Positions 11,156 to 22,323 of a DNA stretch of 64,000 nt are shown here, one piece after another (within the stretch, counting starts at the first letter, position 1; each line of letters starts with the position of its first letter). Source of the stretch: Labia minor (taxonomy: Eukaryota; Arthropoda; Insecta; Dermaptera; Spongiphoridae); NCBI GenBank assembly GCA_963082975.1, contig OY720344.1:29361172-29425171 (forward strand). Direction: 5' to 3'. Both the position numbers and the translations under genes were made by a program. The notes under the pieces are model-generated. The model saw only the letters and a list, made by a program, of their open reading frames with translations. It was not told the origin of the DNA and made no database searches.

Positions 11156-11400
11156 AATAACTATTATTAAATATTAACTTATGATTTATGGATCACAAAC
11201 CATCCTTAACAGACTCGGACACTCAATGTTAATTTTTGAAACACTGTTTAGCGCCCCAAGAAGAACTAAAGGGAAAAAAGTGGATTTGGCAGGTTTTTTA
11301 ATCCCCTAAATCACACAATTAACTCCATTTGTATTTCTGCAGGTGCCTCGGATATATCTATTAAATGTGGTTCAAATGCCAGCATGTGACTGCTCTATAT

Positions 11401-11874
11401 CAGAGTTTCTTAAACTGTGGTCCGCGGACCCCTGGGGGTCCGCGAAGCCTTTACTGGGGGTCCGCAAAGCCATCGTACAGGTGCACGAGAAAATGATGAG
11501 TCAGTTAAAACCTTATTTAATATAAAAGGAGCGATGGCATGGCTTTGTGAGGAACCAGAGATCAAATACCCAAATTCAACGAAATGTGCAAGAAAACTAT
11601 TGCTACCGTTTCCATCTTCAATTTAGCTGAATTTTCTTTCTTCAATATTATAATTTTAATAAAATGTGTTCTACAATATGCAAAAAAATCGTTATTCACC
11701 AATCACTGTTAGAAATATTCATCATATATCCTTGTTCTTATGAGATTGTAAGACAGAAATTATATATATATATAACTAATAAAATGACGTAAAGTACCTA
11801 AAGTTGGGATGGGGTCCGTCAAAAAAAAATTTTCAAGTGGGGGTTCGCGGAGTACATAAGTTTAAGAACCTCTA
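11401..11874 (+). mobile_element. Non-autonomous derivative of the 405-3731 hAT
   Basis: The left end reads CAGAGTTTCTTAAACTGTGG and the right end mirrors the left end of the autonomous element, both at high identity for 90-250 bp. Exact 8-bp duplications CTCTATAT flank it at 11393-11400 and 11875-11882. The transposase gene is absent. Orientation is opposite to the 405-3731 copy. Confidence 0.93.
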
Positions 11875-12515
11875 CTCTATATGACAGATTTTGTAAATTG
11901 TATTTTGTAATTTTAATTTATTTTCAAATAAATATTTTCTATATAAACATAGAACATTATTCGTTTCTTTTAGATATGTAAATTAGATAAACATTGTGTA
12001 ATTTTCAGTAAAGTAAAAAATTATTTATTTAAATATAAAACCAATATTTCGGCAATACTCTGAAAAAAGCATAATTGATTTCTGGAATTCTGAAATCTCC
12101 GATAAATAATTTTTTCACTTGCCTGAAAATTTTACAATTTTTTAATTCTTAATAATCCTTCTAAATAAAAAAAGAAAAAACACAGACACATAAGCCGGCT
12201 TTTTTTCGTTTAGTTCATTCTTATTGCAACTTGGGGGTGTGCTAAAAACTGTTTAAAAAATTAACATTTAGTGTCCAAGTCTAAAACGGATGGTCTATGG
12301 GCCAGAGACTCGTTTATGCGTGTTAAAATCGGTTTCAGACTAGTATTCTGATGTCATGTTACAATATGACTATTTTTGGACAGATTTTTCGCGCAACTGT
12401 CATGGCGTTGATGTACAATAGTTGTTTGAAACGAACTCTACCATTTTGTACTAGGTGGCAAAGGGCCGCACAAGAACCTCGCGGAGGCCGCAGGTTCCCC
12501 ACCTCTGCCCTATAC

Positions 12516-13015
12516 CTATATATATATAAACATTATAAGTGATATTTGATATGACAGGTTATATATATTCTAAAGAAAAAAAAATATACTCAAATCCTAA
12601 ATAGTGGGAACTTTACAGATGAGGAATAGAAATTGACAGATATATTACTTAGTCAAGACAGGTGGAAAATATCCTGAGAAACAAACATCATTTGTTAAAA
12701 CAACAGGAATTCGTCGACTATATGGACACCACATCAAAGAAAATAATAAAATATACACTCGGAAATGAAAAGAATATAAATATTTAGGAAATCAATTTGT
12801 TAATTACATTTATAAAAAAAACATCTCTCAAAAGAATAAATAATAAATTAAAAATGTTTATTATAAAAATAAATAAAATAACTAATTGATATATTGTGAC
12901 CTATATTAATATTTTTGAATATAGATTATACATTTACAATTACCTTTTTACATTATTTTATTATTTATTTATAGTTGATTATATCTAATTTATTGAATAT
13001 TATGATAGCAAAAAT
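12516..13015. other. AT-rich DNA, no feature seen
   Basis: AT-rich sequence between two hAT elements with no recognised signal. Confidence 0.4.
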
Positions 13016-13023
13016 ATTATAAT

Positions 13024-13770
13024 CAGTGGTGTACCTAGAACTTTTGCCGCCCGGGGCGATCTCCAGTTTGCCGCCCTTTTTATTATAAGTCAATCAAATA
13101 GTGTTTTTTATAAATTAATACACATAAATAAATTATTCAATTATTTAATCAATATTAATTAATACACAGAGTAAATTTTTTTACACATATTTTTATGCAC
13201 TCGTAAACATATTAATATAATATTTACTCTTCTAGCTTTCATACTAGAAAAATCGTGTATAATGCTCCCAAAATTTATATTTATATTTTTTCCGCCGGCC
13301 CTGCTTTTCAAAAGAAAAATCGATGATTTAAAAAAATATTGGTATATCACTTCAAAGTATTCATATAAACTTTTCAAAAGAAATGACATTTATAAACTGA
13401 TATCAACAAATTTTAGTTAGGAAAAATTGCCGAACAAAATCGTAAAGATGCGTTTACGAATTCAACGAATTTTAATGAATACAATAAAATAAAATTATTA
13501 TCCTGTTCTTGGAATTAGAATTCAAAATTTACACTAAAATGCATTTATATACACCGAGGAATAATATTCGAAATCATATAGTTGATCATAATTTATATAA
13601 ATCAAATAGTAAACTTATAATATTCATATTAATCATTTATTATTCAAGAAAGAAAAAAAATAAATATGAAATGAATAAGTTGCTTTTTACAACTATAACT
13701 AAATATAAAAAATGCCGCCCCAAGATAAGTGCCGCCCGGTGCGGACCGCACCCCCCTAGGTACGACACTG
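13024..13770 (+). mobile_element. Non-autonomous hAT (CAGTGGYGTACCTAG family), 747 bp
   Basis: TIRs CAGTGGTGTACCTAG and CTAGGTACGACACTG are flanked by the exact 8-bp duplication ATTATAAT (13016-13023 and 13771-13778). GC-rich subterminal GCCGCCC blocks enclose an AT-rich interior without a transposase. A second copy of the same family lies inverted at 33894-34583. Confidence 0.93.
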
Positions 13771-14046
13771 ATTATAATATTATAATTATGCTTTCCAAAT
13801 CTTGAAATTAACATAACAAGGAGTTTGAAAAATGAAAATCATTTTAATTGTCTTTTCTGAATTAAAGTAATTAATAAAATGGTGGTAATTTAATGGTATC
13901 AACCTCAAAAAAAATTGTTTCATTGAAGCTCAGTCTGAAAAACAACATAACATATTTAAATATATATATTTATATAATAAATTAAAAATACTGTTAAATA
14001 TCCTAATGTCTATTAATATACTAATTAAAGAAATATTACTAAAAAA

Positions 14047-14285
14047 AACCTTTGACTTTTGTACGTCCTACGCAAGGACAACTCCTATCAAGTTGGTTAT
14101 ATCAATTAGGTGTCCTATGATCAACCTTTACCTTGATTTTCTTGATCGGAGGTGCTTTCCAATAGCTTTCACAATTTTGATTTCCGAGGCTGGGTTGACT
14201 CCATCCCATAGACCCCAGCTAGAGAAATTCCCTTGCCAGGCCCGGGATTTGAACCTGGGACCACGAGAATGTGAGGCAGCACCTT
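14047..14285 (-). mobile_element. tRNA-derived SINE, partial
   Basis: On the minus strand the segment contains GGTTCAAATCCCGGGCC, a good Pol III B box. It is preceded by a tRNA-like arm (GCTGCCTCACATTCTCGTGG) and followed by a ~190-bp non-tRNA body. The A box and 5' end are missing or degraded. Confidence 0.6.
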
Positions 14286-14455
14286 ATAAAATATTTATTT
14301 AATATAAAAAATAAAATTAAAAAAAACTTAACAAATAACTAAATTAATATTAATAATAATTGATTTTTGATCAAATTTATTATTTTAGAATACTGTGCTG
14401 CTATTTGTGAATTCAGGTAAATACTTATTATTAAAACAGTCATGAGTGAAAGAAA

Positions 14456-14587
14456 TCTATATATATAAAAGGCAATGTCTGTGTGTCTGTCTGTGTGTCT
14501 GTGTGTCTGTCAAATACTCAAAAACTACCCGTCCGATTACGGTGAAACTTTCAGGGATTGTTGTGGGCATCCCAGGGAAGGTTTTAA
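14456..14587 (+). mobile_element. Helitron 5' end, interrupted
   Basis: It begins A|TCTATATATATAAAAGGC with GTCTGTGTGTCTGTC repeats and the CAAAAACTACCCGTCCGATT motif typical of insect Helitron leaders. It is cut at 14588 by another 5' terminus of the same type. Confidence 0.7.
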
Positions 14588-15048
14588 TCTATATATATAA
14601 AAGGCAATGTCTGTGTGTCTGTCTGTGTTATTGTTTTGTGTTTTGTACATATATATGTAAAATAAAGAACAAACAGAAATAAGAAAATAAATTTTAATTA
14701 ATATAATTTGTAAAAAAAAATAATGTTCATAAACTTAGAATATTAATTATTTAATTAATTAAAATCTACTTAAATAAATGCAAAGAGCCACAAATATATT
14801 AGTAAATATATAAATAATAATATGAAATAGTCAATAAATCTTACTTATTATAATAGGAAAATTTGTTGTTGATTAAATTAAAATATATTTTCCAAGAAAA
14901 CAAATATATGTCTTATCTACTTATACTGATTGAAACAAAATGGATGAAAACCTTTTACATACAGACTTTCAACCAAATACCATGTATCACTCGGGGGTAC
15001 AGGGGGCGGAGCCCCCGTCTAGGTGTGAAGAGCGCCTGGAGCAGCTAG
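14588..15048 (+). mobile_element. Short canonical Helitron, 461 bp
   Basis: It starts TCTATATATATAAAAGGC after an A and ends CTAG before a T, as expected for insertion between A and T without target duplication. Two hairpins precede the end: GGGGGCGGAGCCCCC and a GAGCGCC...GGAGC stem. The last 190 bp match the 3' ends at 26503 and 30150. No gene is carried. Confidence 0.85.
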
Positions 15049-15049
15049 T

Positions 15050-15644
15050 ATTTATATATGATGGGATTAAATTTAAACACGGAATTCGTACGATGGGTGA
15101 GTTTATTTGTCATTTCTTTTCATTTCCAATACTTATTATATTAATTTATTTGACTGTATTTATTGTACTGATTGATTTTATTGAATTCAAGCAACCAAAT
15201 GCAAAATTTAATAGAGTTTATTCATTTTCAATTACTTATATTATATTTCATATTTATAATTTATATTCAATAATATATATATAAATGTATACATCTATTA
15301 TAAATGGATAAATTCAATAATAATTCAAAAATTCAATGATTTTATAATTTATTGTTGTATATCATGAGGAATATAAATTTACCAGAAATAAATTTCACAC
15401 GACTTTTAGCAGATTAAGATTAGAAGGAAAAAGAAAATAAAATAAAGGGCGGATCCGTTTCACTTTTGTTATCTTGGTCTTTCCTTTACAAGACTGCGAT
15501 ACATTTTAAAATAATGACATCAAAAATTTGACTTTCATAATGAATAAATAAGTGATTTCTCTATCATAAATAATTCACTGTTAGGATTTTAATGAAAAAT
15601 AACAAAAGAAAAAAAATATTTTATTTTTCTTAAAAATTGTACTA
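15050..15644. other. AT-rich DNA, no feature seen
   Basis: The first part could be the displaced remainder of the Helitron that starts at 14456, but it has no diagnostic signal. Confidence 0.35.
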
Positions 15645-16764
15645 GGGCAAGCCAATGAGTCTGCGACTTTTTGAATGAAATACAGATTTTTGTATAAAAA
15701 ATTGTTTTGTTTTTCAATGTAGTCTCCTTTGGGAGTTCTCTACACTTTGTCCATCGTTTCTCCAATTTTTACCGACCGACGATAGTAAGGGAAGTATTGT
15801 TTTAACACCAAATTTCACATGTGGAGATTTTTACATATCTCCACGAATCATGCATTTTCTTAACAGAAAAAAGTATTTTTAGCATGATGTCTGTCCGTCC
15901 GTCTGTCCGTATAGATGTGTACAGCCTGAACGGCTCAACCGATTTTGATGAAATTTGGCATATTTACTTAATGCATCAGTGGGATGAATTGATCAACTTT
16001 TGGTGCAAATCCGGAAACCGGAAGTGGTAGTATTAGCGATCGACGATAGGAAGGGAAGGGTTATTTTCACACCAAATTTCACATGAGGAGATTTTTTTAT
16101 ATATCACCACGAATCATGCACTTTGTATTGGTTTTATCCTCGGGAAAATCATATTTATTAGTTTTTTCTTGATTTAAAATTATATGACGTCATCCAGCCA
16201 TTCATGACGTCACAGCCTGGTCTTGCATATATATTATAAATAAAATAAAATTAAAAATGTTTATATTTATTATTCATGTATCCATATCTGTTTTTTATTA
16301 CATTAATAGATATATTAAAATTATTTGAAATTATTTCTGTAGTTGGAAATTAATTTACTTCAAACCGTCGGTCGGTTCGGACCTGGCCACAGGTCAACTT
16401 ATTTTATCTCTTCCAAAAAATAAAATTTGTCGAGGACGTCTTTGGTGCCGATTCAAAGCTCACTGTTTTGTCTGCAGTTTGGTCTCTGGTGTGTGTGTTG
16501 TGGTGGATCCCATTTCATCCACGGTTACGAAACGGCGTAAAAAGTGAGTTTCATGATGTTTTTTTATCGCAAATGAACACACGAAATTCACTTTTTCCAT
16601 TTTCTTCTCAAATCACGATGTAGTCGGCTATTAATGGATGTCAAACAAAAACTAAAAAACCCAACTGGTTTAAATTTTTGACAGTTACCTGCTGACAGGA
16701 TCAGTGTTGCCATTTCATTTAAGAGACGGGAAATTCCAAAAGTCACGGACTCATTGATCTGTCC
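15645..16764 (-). mobile_element. Mariner deletion derivative split by a HINE
   Basis: Imperfect inverted ends carry CAATGAGTCTGCGACTTTT (left) and CAATGAGTCCGTGACTTTT (right, read inward). On the minus strand a start-like MEKVNF, then FVTVDEMGSTTTHTPETK (first catalytic D block) and a C-terminal scrap remain; the rest is deleted and frameshifted. A HINE at 15766-16403 interrupts it. The same mariner family reappears at 58205. Confidence 0.82.
15766..16403 (+). mobile_element. DINE-1/HINE-like Helentron family 1, copy H1
   Basis: Reference copy. It starts TTTTTACCGACCGACGATAG. A first module holds CACACCAAATTTCACATG, followed by a GTCY microsatellite (GTCTGTCCGTCC...) and GATTTTGATGAAATTTGG. 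An ETS-like ACCGGAAGTG comes next, then a second copy of the first module (about 16036 on). Two perfect TGACGTCA palindromes lie at 16185-16192 and 16205-16212. The end has a subterminal CGTCGGTCGGTTCGG, a GACCTG-GCCA-CAGGTC hairpin and CAACTTATT. No target duplication is evident. GTCY repeats, subterminal inverted repeats, a 3' hairpin and T-rich insertion sites are the published hallmarks of DINE-1/HINE elements. No protein is encoded. Confidence 0.85.
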
Positions 16765-17545
16765 TCACAATAAGATATATTTAATTAACAATTGCAGGTG
16801 GTTTTTTTTAATGTTGATCAAAATTAATTAAAAAAATTATTGAAGTTTTTGTTAATATTAAAAATACCTTAATATAATTGTTCAATAAGGATGTTCGCAT
16901 AAAGAAATATGGCTAAGGATGCCGATATGTGAAAATAGCTAACAATTCCAAGGTGTTATTGATTTTCCATTTATTTTTTGCATCCATATTGATATCAGAC
17001 TGACAATTATAGAGGCCATTGGTTTACAAAAATGAACTGATTTAAATCAAATTCGCTATAAATGAGATCCTGTTGAAGATAGTTGATATGCTGATAATTC
17101 TAGATCATTTGTATTGTTGTAAGTTTAAGAAACATTTAACATATTATATTATTAATACTCTAAACCGTCCTAGTTGTTGAAAAAAAAGAATTGGTATTAG
17201 TGAGTGACTAACACATGAATACATATATTTAAGAAATTGTTTTGAATAAATAACCTTCTGAAGCAATGATTTTAGAAAATTCAACATAAGGAAATTAAAA
17301 CAAATGTATTTTTCAATCTAAATAGTCTTTATACATATAATACTTATATAATTATATTTAGGTATATATTACATACATCTATATTCCATTGAATATGTTT
17401 GTATTGAGTAGTGGAATTGGTAATTACTTTCTATCTTGACATTAATATTCATAGAAATTGTGATTTGAAATAAAAACTGAAGAAAGGTTCGAAATTAGCA
17501 TTTTTTTAAATATATATGGTAGTATTATATATTTGAAAAATATAT
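16765..17545. other. AT-rich DNA, no feature seen
   Basis: No coding signal or repeat terminus was recognised. Confidence 0.4.
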
Positions 17546-17745
17546 TTTCAGAAAGAGCGATTGGGAAACGTGTGGAGGGAAGACCAAGGAAGCGGTGAGT
17601 GGACATCGTAGGCAGGGACAAAAGAGAGATGGGAGAAAATGGGAGTTGGAGGATTTGAATGAATCAGGGTAGGAATACTTGGAGAAATGTGGTTGCTCCG
17701 GACAAGAACTTTAAAGTTTCGTAGAATCACACAGGTAGATAGATA
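17546..17745 (+). pseudogene. LINE 3' tail remnant
   Basis: The + strand reads RAIGKRVEGRPRKR, then a stop, VDIVGRDKREMGE and WRNVVAPDKNFKVS, the terminal block of the same non-LTR polymerase family as 6150-6590. Stops interrupt it. It is a 5'-truncated retrotransposed end. Confidence 0.75.
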
Positions 17746-17885
17746 TGTATATATTCAAAATTTATATTATTATTTGTAATTAAAAATATATATAAAAAGC
17801 ATTCATTATAAGAACAGTTTATGTATAAAAACAAATATCAAAACTTTTAATATAATAGTGGATCGAGTTGGTTGTTTATTTAAAA

Positions 17886-18566
17886 AATAAGTTGACCTGT
17901 GGCCAGGTCCGAACCGACCGACGGTTTGAAATAAATTAATTTCCAGCTACAGAAACAATTTCAAATAATTTTCATATATCTATTAATGTAATAAAAAACA
18001 GATATGGATACATAAATAATAAATATAAGCATTTTTAATTTTATTTTATTTATAATATATATGCAAGACCAGGCTGTGACGTCATGAATGGCTGGATGAC
18101 GTCATATAATTTTAAATCAAGAAAAAACTAATAAATATGAATTTTCTCGAGGATAAAACCAATACAAAGTGCATGATTCGTGGTGATATATAAAAAAATC
18201 TCCTTTGGTGTGAAAATAACCCTTTCCTTCCTATCGTCGATCGTTAATACTACCACTTCCGGTTTCCGGAATTGCACCAAAAGTTGATCAATTCATCCCA
18301 CTGATGCATTAAGTAAATATACCAAATTTCATCAAAATCGGTTGAGCCGTTCAGGCTGTACACATCTATACGGACGGACAGACGGACGGACAGACGGACG
18401 GACAGACGGACGGACAGACGGACGGACAGACGGACGGACAGACATCATGCTAAAAATACTTTTTTCTGTTTAGAAAATGCATGATTCGTGGAGATATGTA
18501 AAAATCTCCACATGTGAAATTTGGTGTGAAAACAATACCTCCCTTACTATCGTCGGTCGGTAAAAA
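17886..18566 (-). mobile_element. HINE-like family 1, copy H2
   Basis: Full-length copy in inverse orientation with the longest GTCY array of the window (about 18371-18443), both TGACGTCA sites and the ETS-like site. It forms an inverted pair with H3. Confidence 0.87.
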
Positions 18567-18722
18567 GTTTAGACAACATCTGTTAGAAAAAATACGAGAA
18601 ACCATCTGGATCAATAGGTCCCATTAAAAAGAAGCATTTCAACTTAAATGAAAGGAAATATTTTTTTTTTAATTTTCCTACTATTTTCCTACTACTACTT
18701 ACCGAAAACAAATAATCTAACA

Positions 18723-19351
18723 TTTTTACCGACCGACGATAGTAAGGGAGGTATTGTTTTCACACCAAATTTCACATGTGGAGATTTTTACATATCTCCA
18801 CGAATCATGCATTTTCTAAACAGAAAAAAGTATTTTTAGCATGATGTCTGTCCGTCTGTCCGTCCGTATAGATGTGTACAGCCTGAACGGCTCAACCGAT
18901 TTTGATGAAATTTGGTATATTTACTTAATGCATCAGTGGGATGAATTGATCAACTTTTGGTGCAATTCCGGAAACCGGAAGTGGTAGTATTAGCGATCGA
19001 CGATAGGAAGGAAAGGGTTATTTTCACACCAAAGGAGATTTTTTTATATATCACCACGAATCATGCATTTTGTATTGGTTTTATCCTCGAAAAAAATCAT
19101 ATTTATTAGTTTTTTCTTGATTTAAAATTATATGACGTCATCCAGCCATGCATGACGTCACAGCCTGGTCTTGCATATATATTATAAATAAAATAAAATT
19201 AAAAATGTTTATATTTATTATTTATGTATCCATATCTGTTTTTTATTACATTAATAGATATATGAAAATTATTTGAAATTGTTTCTGTAGCTGGAAATTA
19301 ATTTATTTAAAACCGTCGGTCGGTTCGGACCTGGCCACAGGTCAACTTATT
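18723..19351 (+). mobile_element. HINE-like family 1, copy H3
   Basis: Near-identical to H2 but opposite in orientation, with 156 bp between them. It lacks a few bases of the second CACACCAAATTTCACATG motif, as H2 does. Confidence 0.87.
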
Positions 19352-20753
19352 AGTATATATTAAATTTAGAAAACCAACTAATCTTTATAAATTGATAATC
19401 AAACCACCTCAATTTTCTATTCTTTATTAATTAACTATAAATATATGATTGGAATGGATTTAAAAGCATTTTTATAAAAATAACAAAAAAAGTTTTTACA
19501 ATAAACATAGAACTTAAATATATATATTATATATTAATGGATGGTTTTTAAATACATACATATTTAATATAATAACAATCTATTTGATCTGAAAATAGTA
19601 CAATATAATAGAAAATATAATGGATTAATATCTAATTTTTTTTCGCTATATATATTCTCATCCTGTTTTTTAAAAAGAGTCGAAAGCATTATATATGAAA
19701 AATTAAATAATGATATAAAAAAAAATCAAGTGCTTACGGAATAATAAATTTGAATTAATATTAATATGTCATCCATTATATATGAATTTATATGGTTTCT
19801 AAATAATATAAAAGACTGGACTTTAGCAATTCATGGTTTACATTCATCATCCATTCTATTATGAATTAACTTATTTGTTTAGTTCTTTTCTATAATGATA
19901 CAATATCAAAAAGTTTAAGAAATATTCTTTGAAAACTGAAAAAAAAGTTTTAATTAATTTGATATTTGACAGTTCCTTTGAGTTAAGAGAATTAATCTAA
20001 ATAAATTTAAAAGTTTATAAAACATTTATAAGAAATATGTTATTTCTAAAAATACAAGAGAAATATTTATTCAATATATACATATATATATAATATCATT
20101 AGTATTGTCCTTTAGATATAAACGATATTCTTTAAAATTATAGAATTTACTCAACATTTTATATTCACCAAAAAGATATCAACAAATATATATATATATA
20201 AATAAAGATATATATAAAGATATAAAAGACTGGATGTTAGTACATAATTCACTGCCTAAAGCCGATTTCCGCAACTCTAATTATTTTATTTAAAATATTT
20301 CTTATTTGTAAATATTAATTTTATAATAATATTTTGGGCATAAAGTAACGATTTTAGAGATGTTTGTTTGACTAATAAGAAAGAAATTTAATATAATATA
20401 AGATTAGTATAGCCTTAATGAATCAAGTTGGGTGAGTGAAGTGAAGAGTGAATCAGCGTTTAAGTATATTTAATTAATTTAATTATCCAATTATATTGAA
20501 TAATTTTTTTCATTGATAACTTGGAATAATTTTTAGAATAGAATTTGAAGAAGTTTTTGAAATCTCATGGTAATCATAAATATTTTCTATTGGATCTTAT
20601 TGAAAATTGAAGATTTAGTTATAAACTATATTTCCAAAAAAAAAACTCTTTGAAAATCCATTACTTGAAATTACATAAAATAACCTCCTTCTTTACAAGT
20701 TTATATAATTAAAGCTACAATAAGTCAGGAAATATCTGGTCAATCCCTATATA
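19352..20753. other. AT-rich DNA, no feature seen
   Basis: Several TATATA microsatellite stretches. A short motif ATATAAAAGACTGGA occurs at about 19808 and 20221. Nothing else was recognised. Confidence 0.4.
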
Positions 20754-20869
20754 TACAGGATCATCAAAAAAGGTGGACGGGATTTCGAAGAGTAATAAAA
20801 ACCGAAATACAATTGGTATAATATTTATTTAAACATCAAAAGAAGATCAGAACAGAAAATCTTAAACTT

Positions 20870-20990
20870 TTTTATGTGCTCTAAAAAGTTTCGATGAGTG
20901 CTTCCCCCGTCGCACGGCAGACATCTTAGCCGATAATCAATCTCCCACCACGTGTTTTGAAGCATTGCAGGGGTCACACTTTCAATGACT
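20870..20990 (-). pseudogene. Mariner transposase C-terminal scrap
   Basis: The minus strand reads DYRLDVCRATGEALIETF at the end of the frame, like the YRLDICRxTxGAHIE ending of this mariner type. It is separated from the HTH piece by the internal deletion. Confidence 0.65.
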
Positions 20991-21051
20991 TCGTAAATTC
21001 TTCTATAATTTGAGGCGTTTTTGAAGAATATTCTGTCCAGTTGTTTTAGTA

Positions 21052-21273
21052 CTAGTATCTAATACCAACTTTCTTGAGATCAACACTTCTAGTTTCCTTA
21101 AACTGATTAAACCAACGAACAATAGATTTGTCCGTAGGTGGATATTGTCTAAAACGCCTAAAATGAGGCTGCACTAACACAGGTGATTTAAACTCAGCGT
21201 ACCACAAACTTTCTACATTACGGTAGTCATGACTAACCCAGTCGAGCTGCACGGTAATAGCGGCGCACGGCAA
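21052..21273 (-). pseudogene. Mariner transposase N-terminal HTH piece
   Basis: The frame contains ESLWYAEFKSPVLVQPHFRR followed by FRQYPPTDKSIVRWFNQF and KETRSV. This is the DUF4817/HTH opening of mariner-type transposases, which binds the TIR. The segment upstream of residue 20 does not look native. The catalytic core is missing, so no active enzyme is possible. Confidence 0.8.
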
Positions 21274-21426
21274 GATGACTCCTCATCTGCCCACTGACTT
21301 CGAGTAAATGCTACTCAAAATATTTATAATGCTATTTAATCTCTCGTTAATTTCGTGTTGATGACCTGTTTATTTATCGAATAGTTGTACAACAAAATCC
21401 CGTCCACCTTTTTTGATGACCCCATA

Positions 21427-22110
21427 CATAAAATGGTATAAAATATATTATTGCCATTTTTTTCATCTATTAATAGTCATTGAGAATATCATAAATATGG
21501 TTCAGATACCTTGAGACCAATTTTCTTCTAATTTTTAATTGAATATCCAAGTTCTATTTAAATAGCTTTTGAAATGTCAAGTGCTTTTAGAATATTATAT
21601 TAAATCTTGAAAAATATTAAAAATAACTCGAGAGATATAAGATCACAAGTTCACCAACCAACCACGCACTTGTCATTTCATTAATTAAATAAATACGAGT
21701 TTCTCTTTTGTAGATACGGTTTTATTTAAATAAGGTTTAAACCTTTAAATTTTGCATGAATATAAATCAGGTTAGAAATACAAGTGTTACTGAGATAACC
21801 AACACTTGGCATCTGGCCTAATTCACAGGGGACAATTTTGCAAAATAGGTCAATTTATAATTTATATTTATTTATGCAAAAAGGTAAAAATGATCCATTT
21901 TAAGGTGCTTTAATTTATCCGTTATTAGGATATAGATTATATATAAAGTTTTTTGTGTTAATGATCTTATATAAAAATAATAATAAATAACTAATCCAAA
22001 ATAGATTTGTGCAGTTGGATAAAATATTTATCTACTTCTTTCTATAACTACTTACTCTGTTCTATTTTTAATTTTTATAATAAATGTTCAATTAGAATTT
22101 CTAAGTTTTC
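21427..22110. other. AT-rich DNA, no feature seen
   Basis: No coding or repeat terminus was recognised. A patch at 21640-21840 is slightly less AT-rich. Confidence 0.4.
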
Positions 22111-22323
22111 GTTCTATCATTATTTTCTGCCTGACATCTTCTTTTCCAGATGGATTTCTTTTATCTCAACTATCTACGATCTTTATTTCTTTTCATGCTG
22201 TAACTCTGCCATTAATTTTTTTTTTTATCTTTTTTTCATTCACAATTGATTAATTCATAAACACATAATTGATTAACATTCATATTTCCTTATATTTTTT
22301 ACTATGTACCATATACTTAGTCA

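Larger units (their letters stand above)
10015..12507 (-). mobile_element. hAT transposon, GTF2IRD2/SCAND3-like, decayed
   Basis: Its ends are CAGAGGTGGGGAACCT and AGG...TTCCCCACCTCTG, a near-perfect TIR of about 15 bp. They are flanked by an exact 8-bp duplication CCCTATAC at 10007-10014 and 12508-12515. The subterminal regions carry repeated GAGGCCGC/GGCCGCA motifs. Only transposase fragments remain. A 474-bp element of the other hAT family is nested within (11401-11874). Confidence 0.92.
20756..21424 (-). mobile_element. Mariner deletion derivative, 669 bp
   Basis: Flanked by TA on both sides, with inverted ends that share ATCAAAAAAGGTGGACGGGA. Differences are limited to the outermost bases (CAGGATC versus TGGGGTC). 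The interior keeps only the two ends of a transposase gene. Confidence 0.88.

Noticed and set aside
13509..13805. 98-aa frame also seen inverted at 33888-34163
   Set aside because: The similarity is explained by two copies of one non-autonomous hAT; the peptide has no domain and the frame is not conserved beyond the element.
15821..16030. Open frames in HINE copies encoding repeated VRPSVRIDVYSLNGSTDFDE-type peptides
   Set aside because: They are translations of the GTCY array and adjacent non-coding motif, present in both orientations and with varying frames among copies.
18371..18443. Regular GTCY/GRAC array considered as a CRISPR-like repeat
   Set aside because: A tetranucleotide microsatellite without spacers, inside a eukaryotic transposable element.
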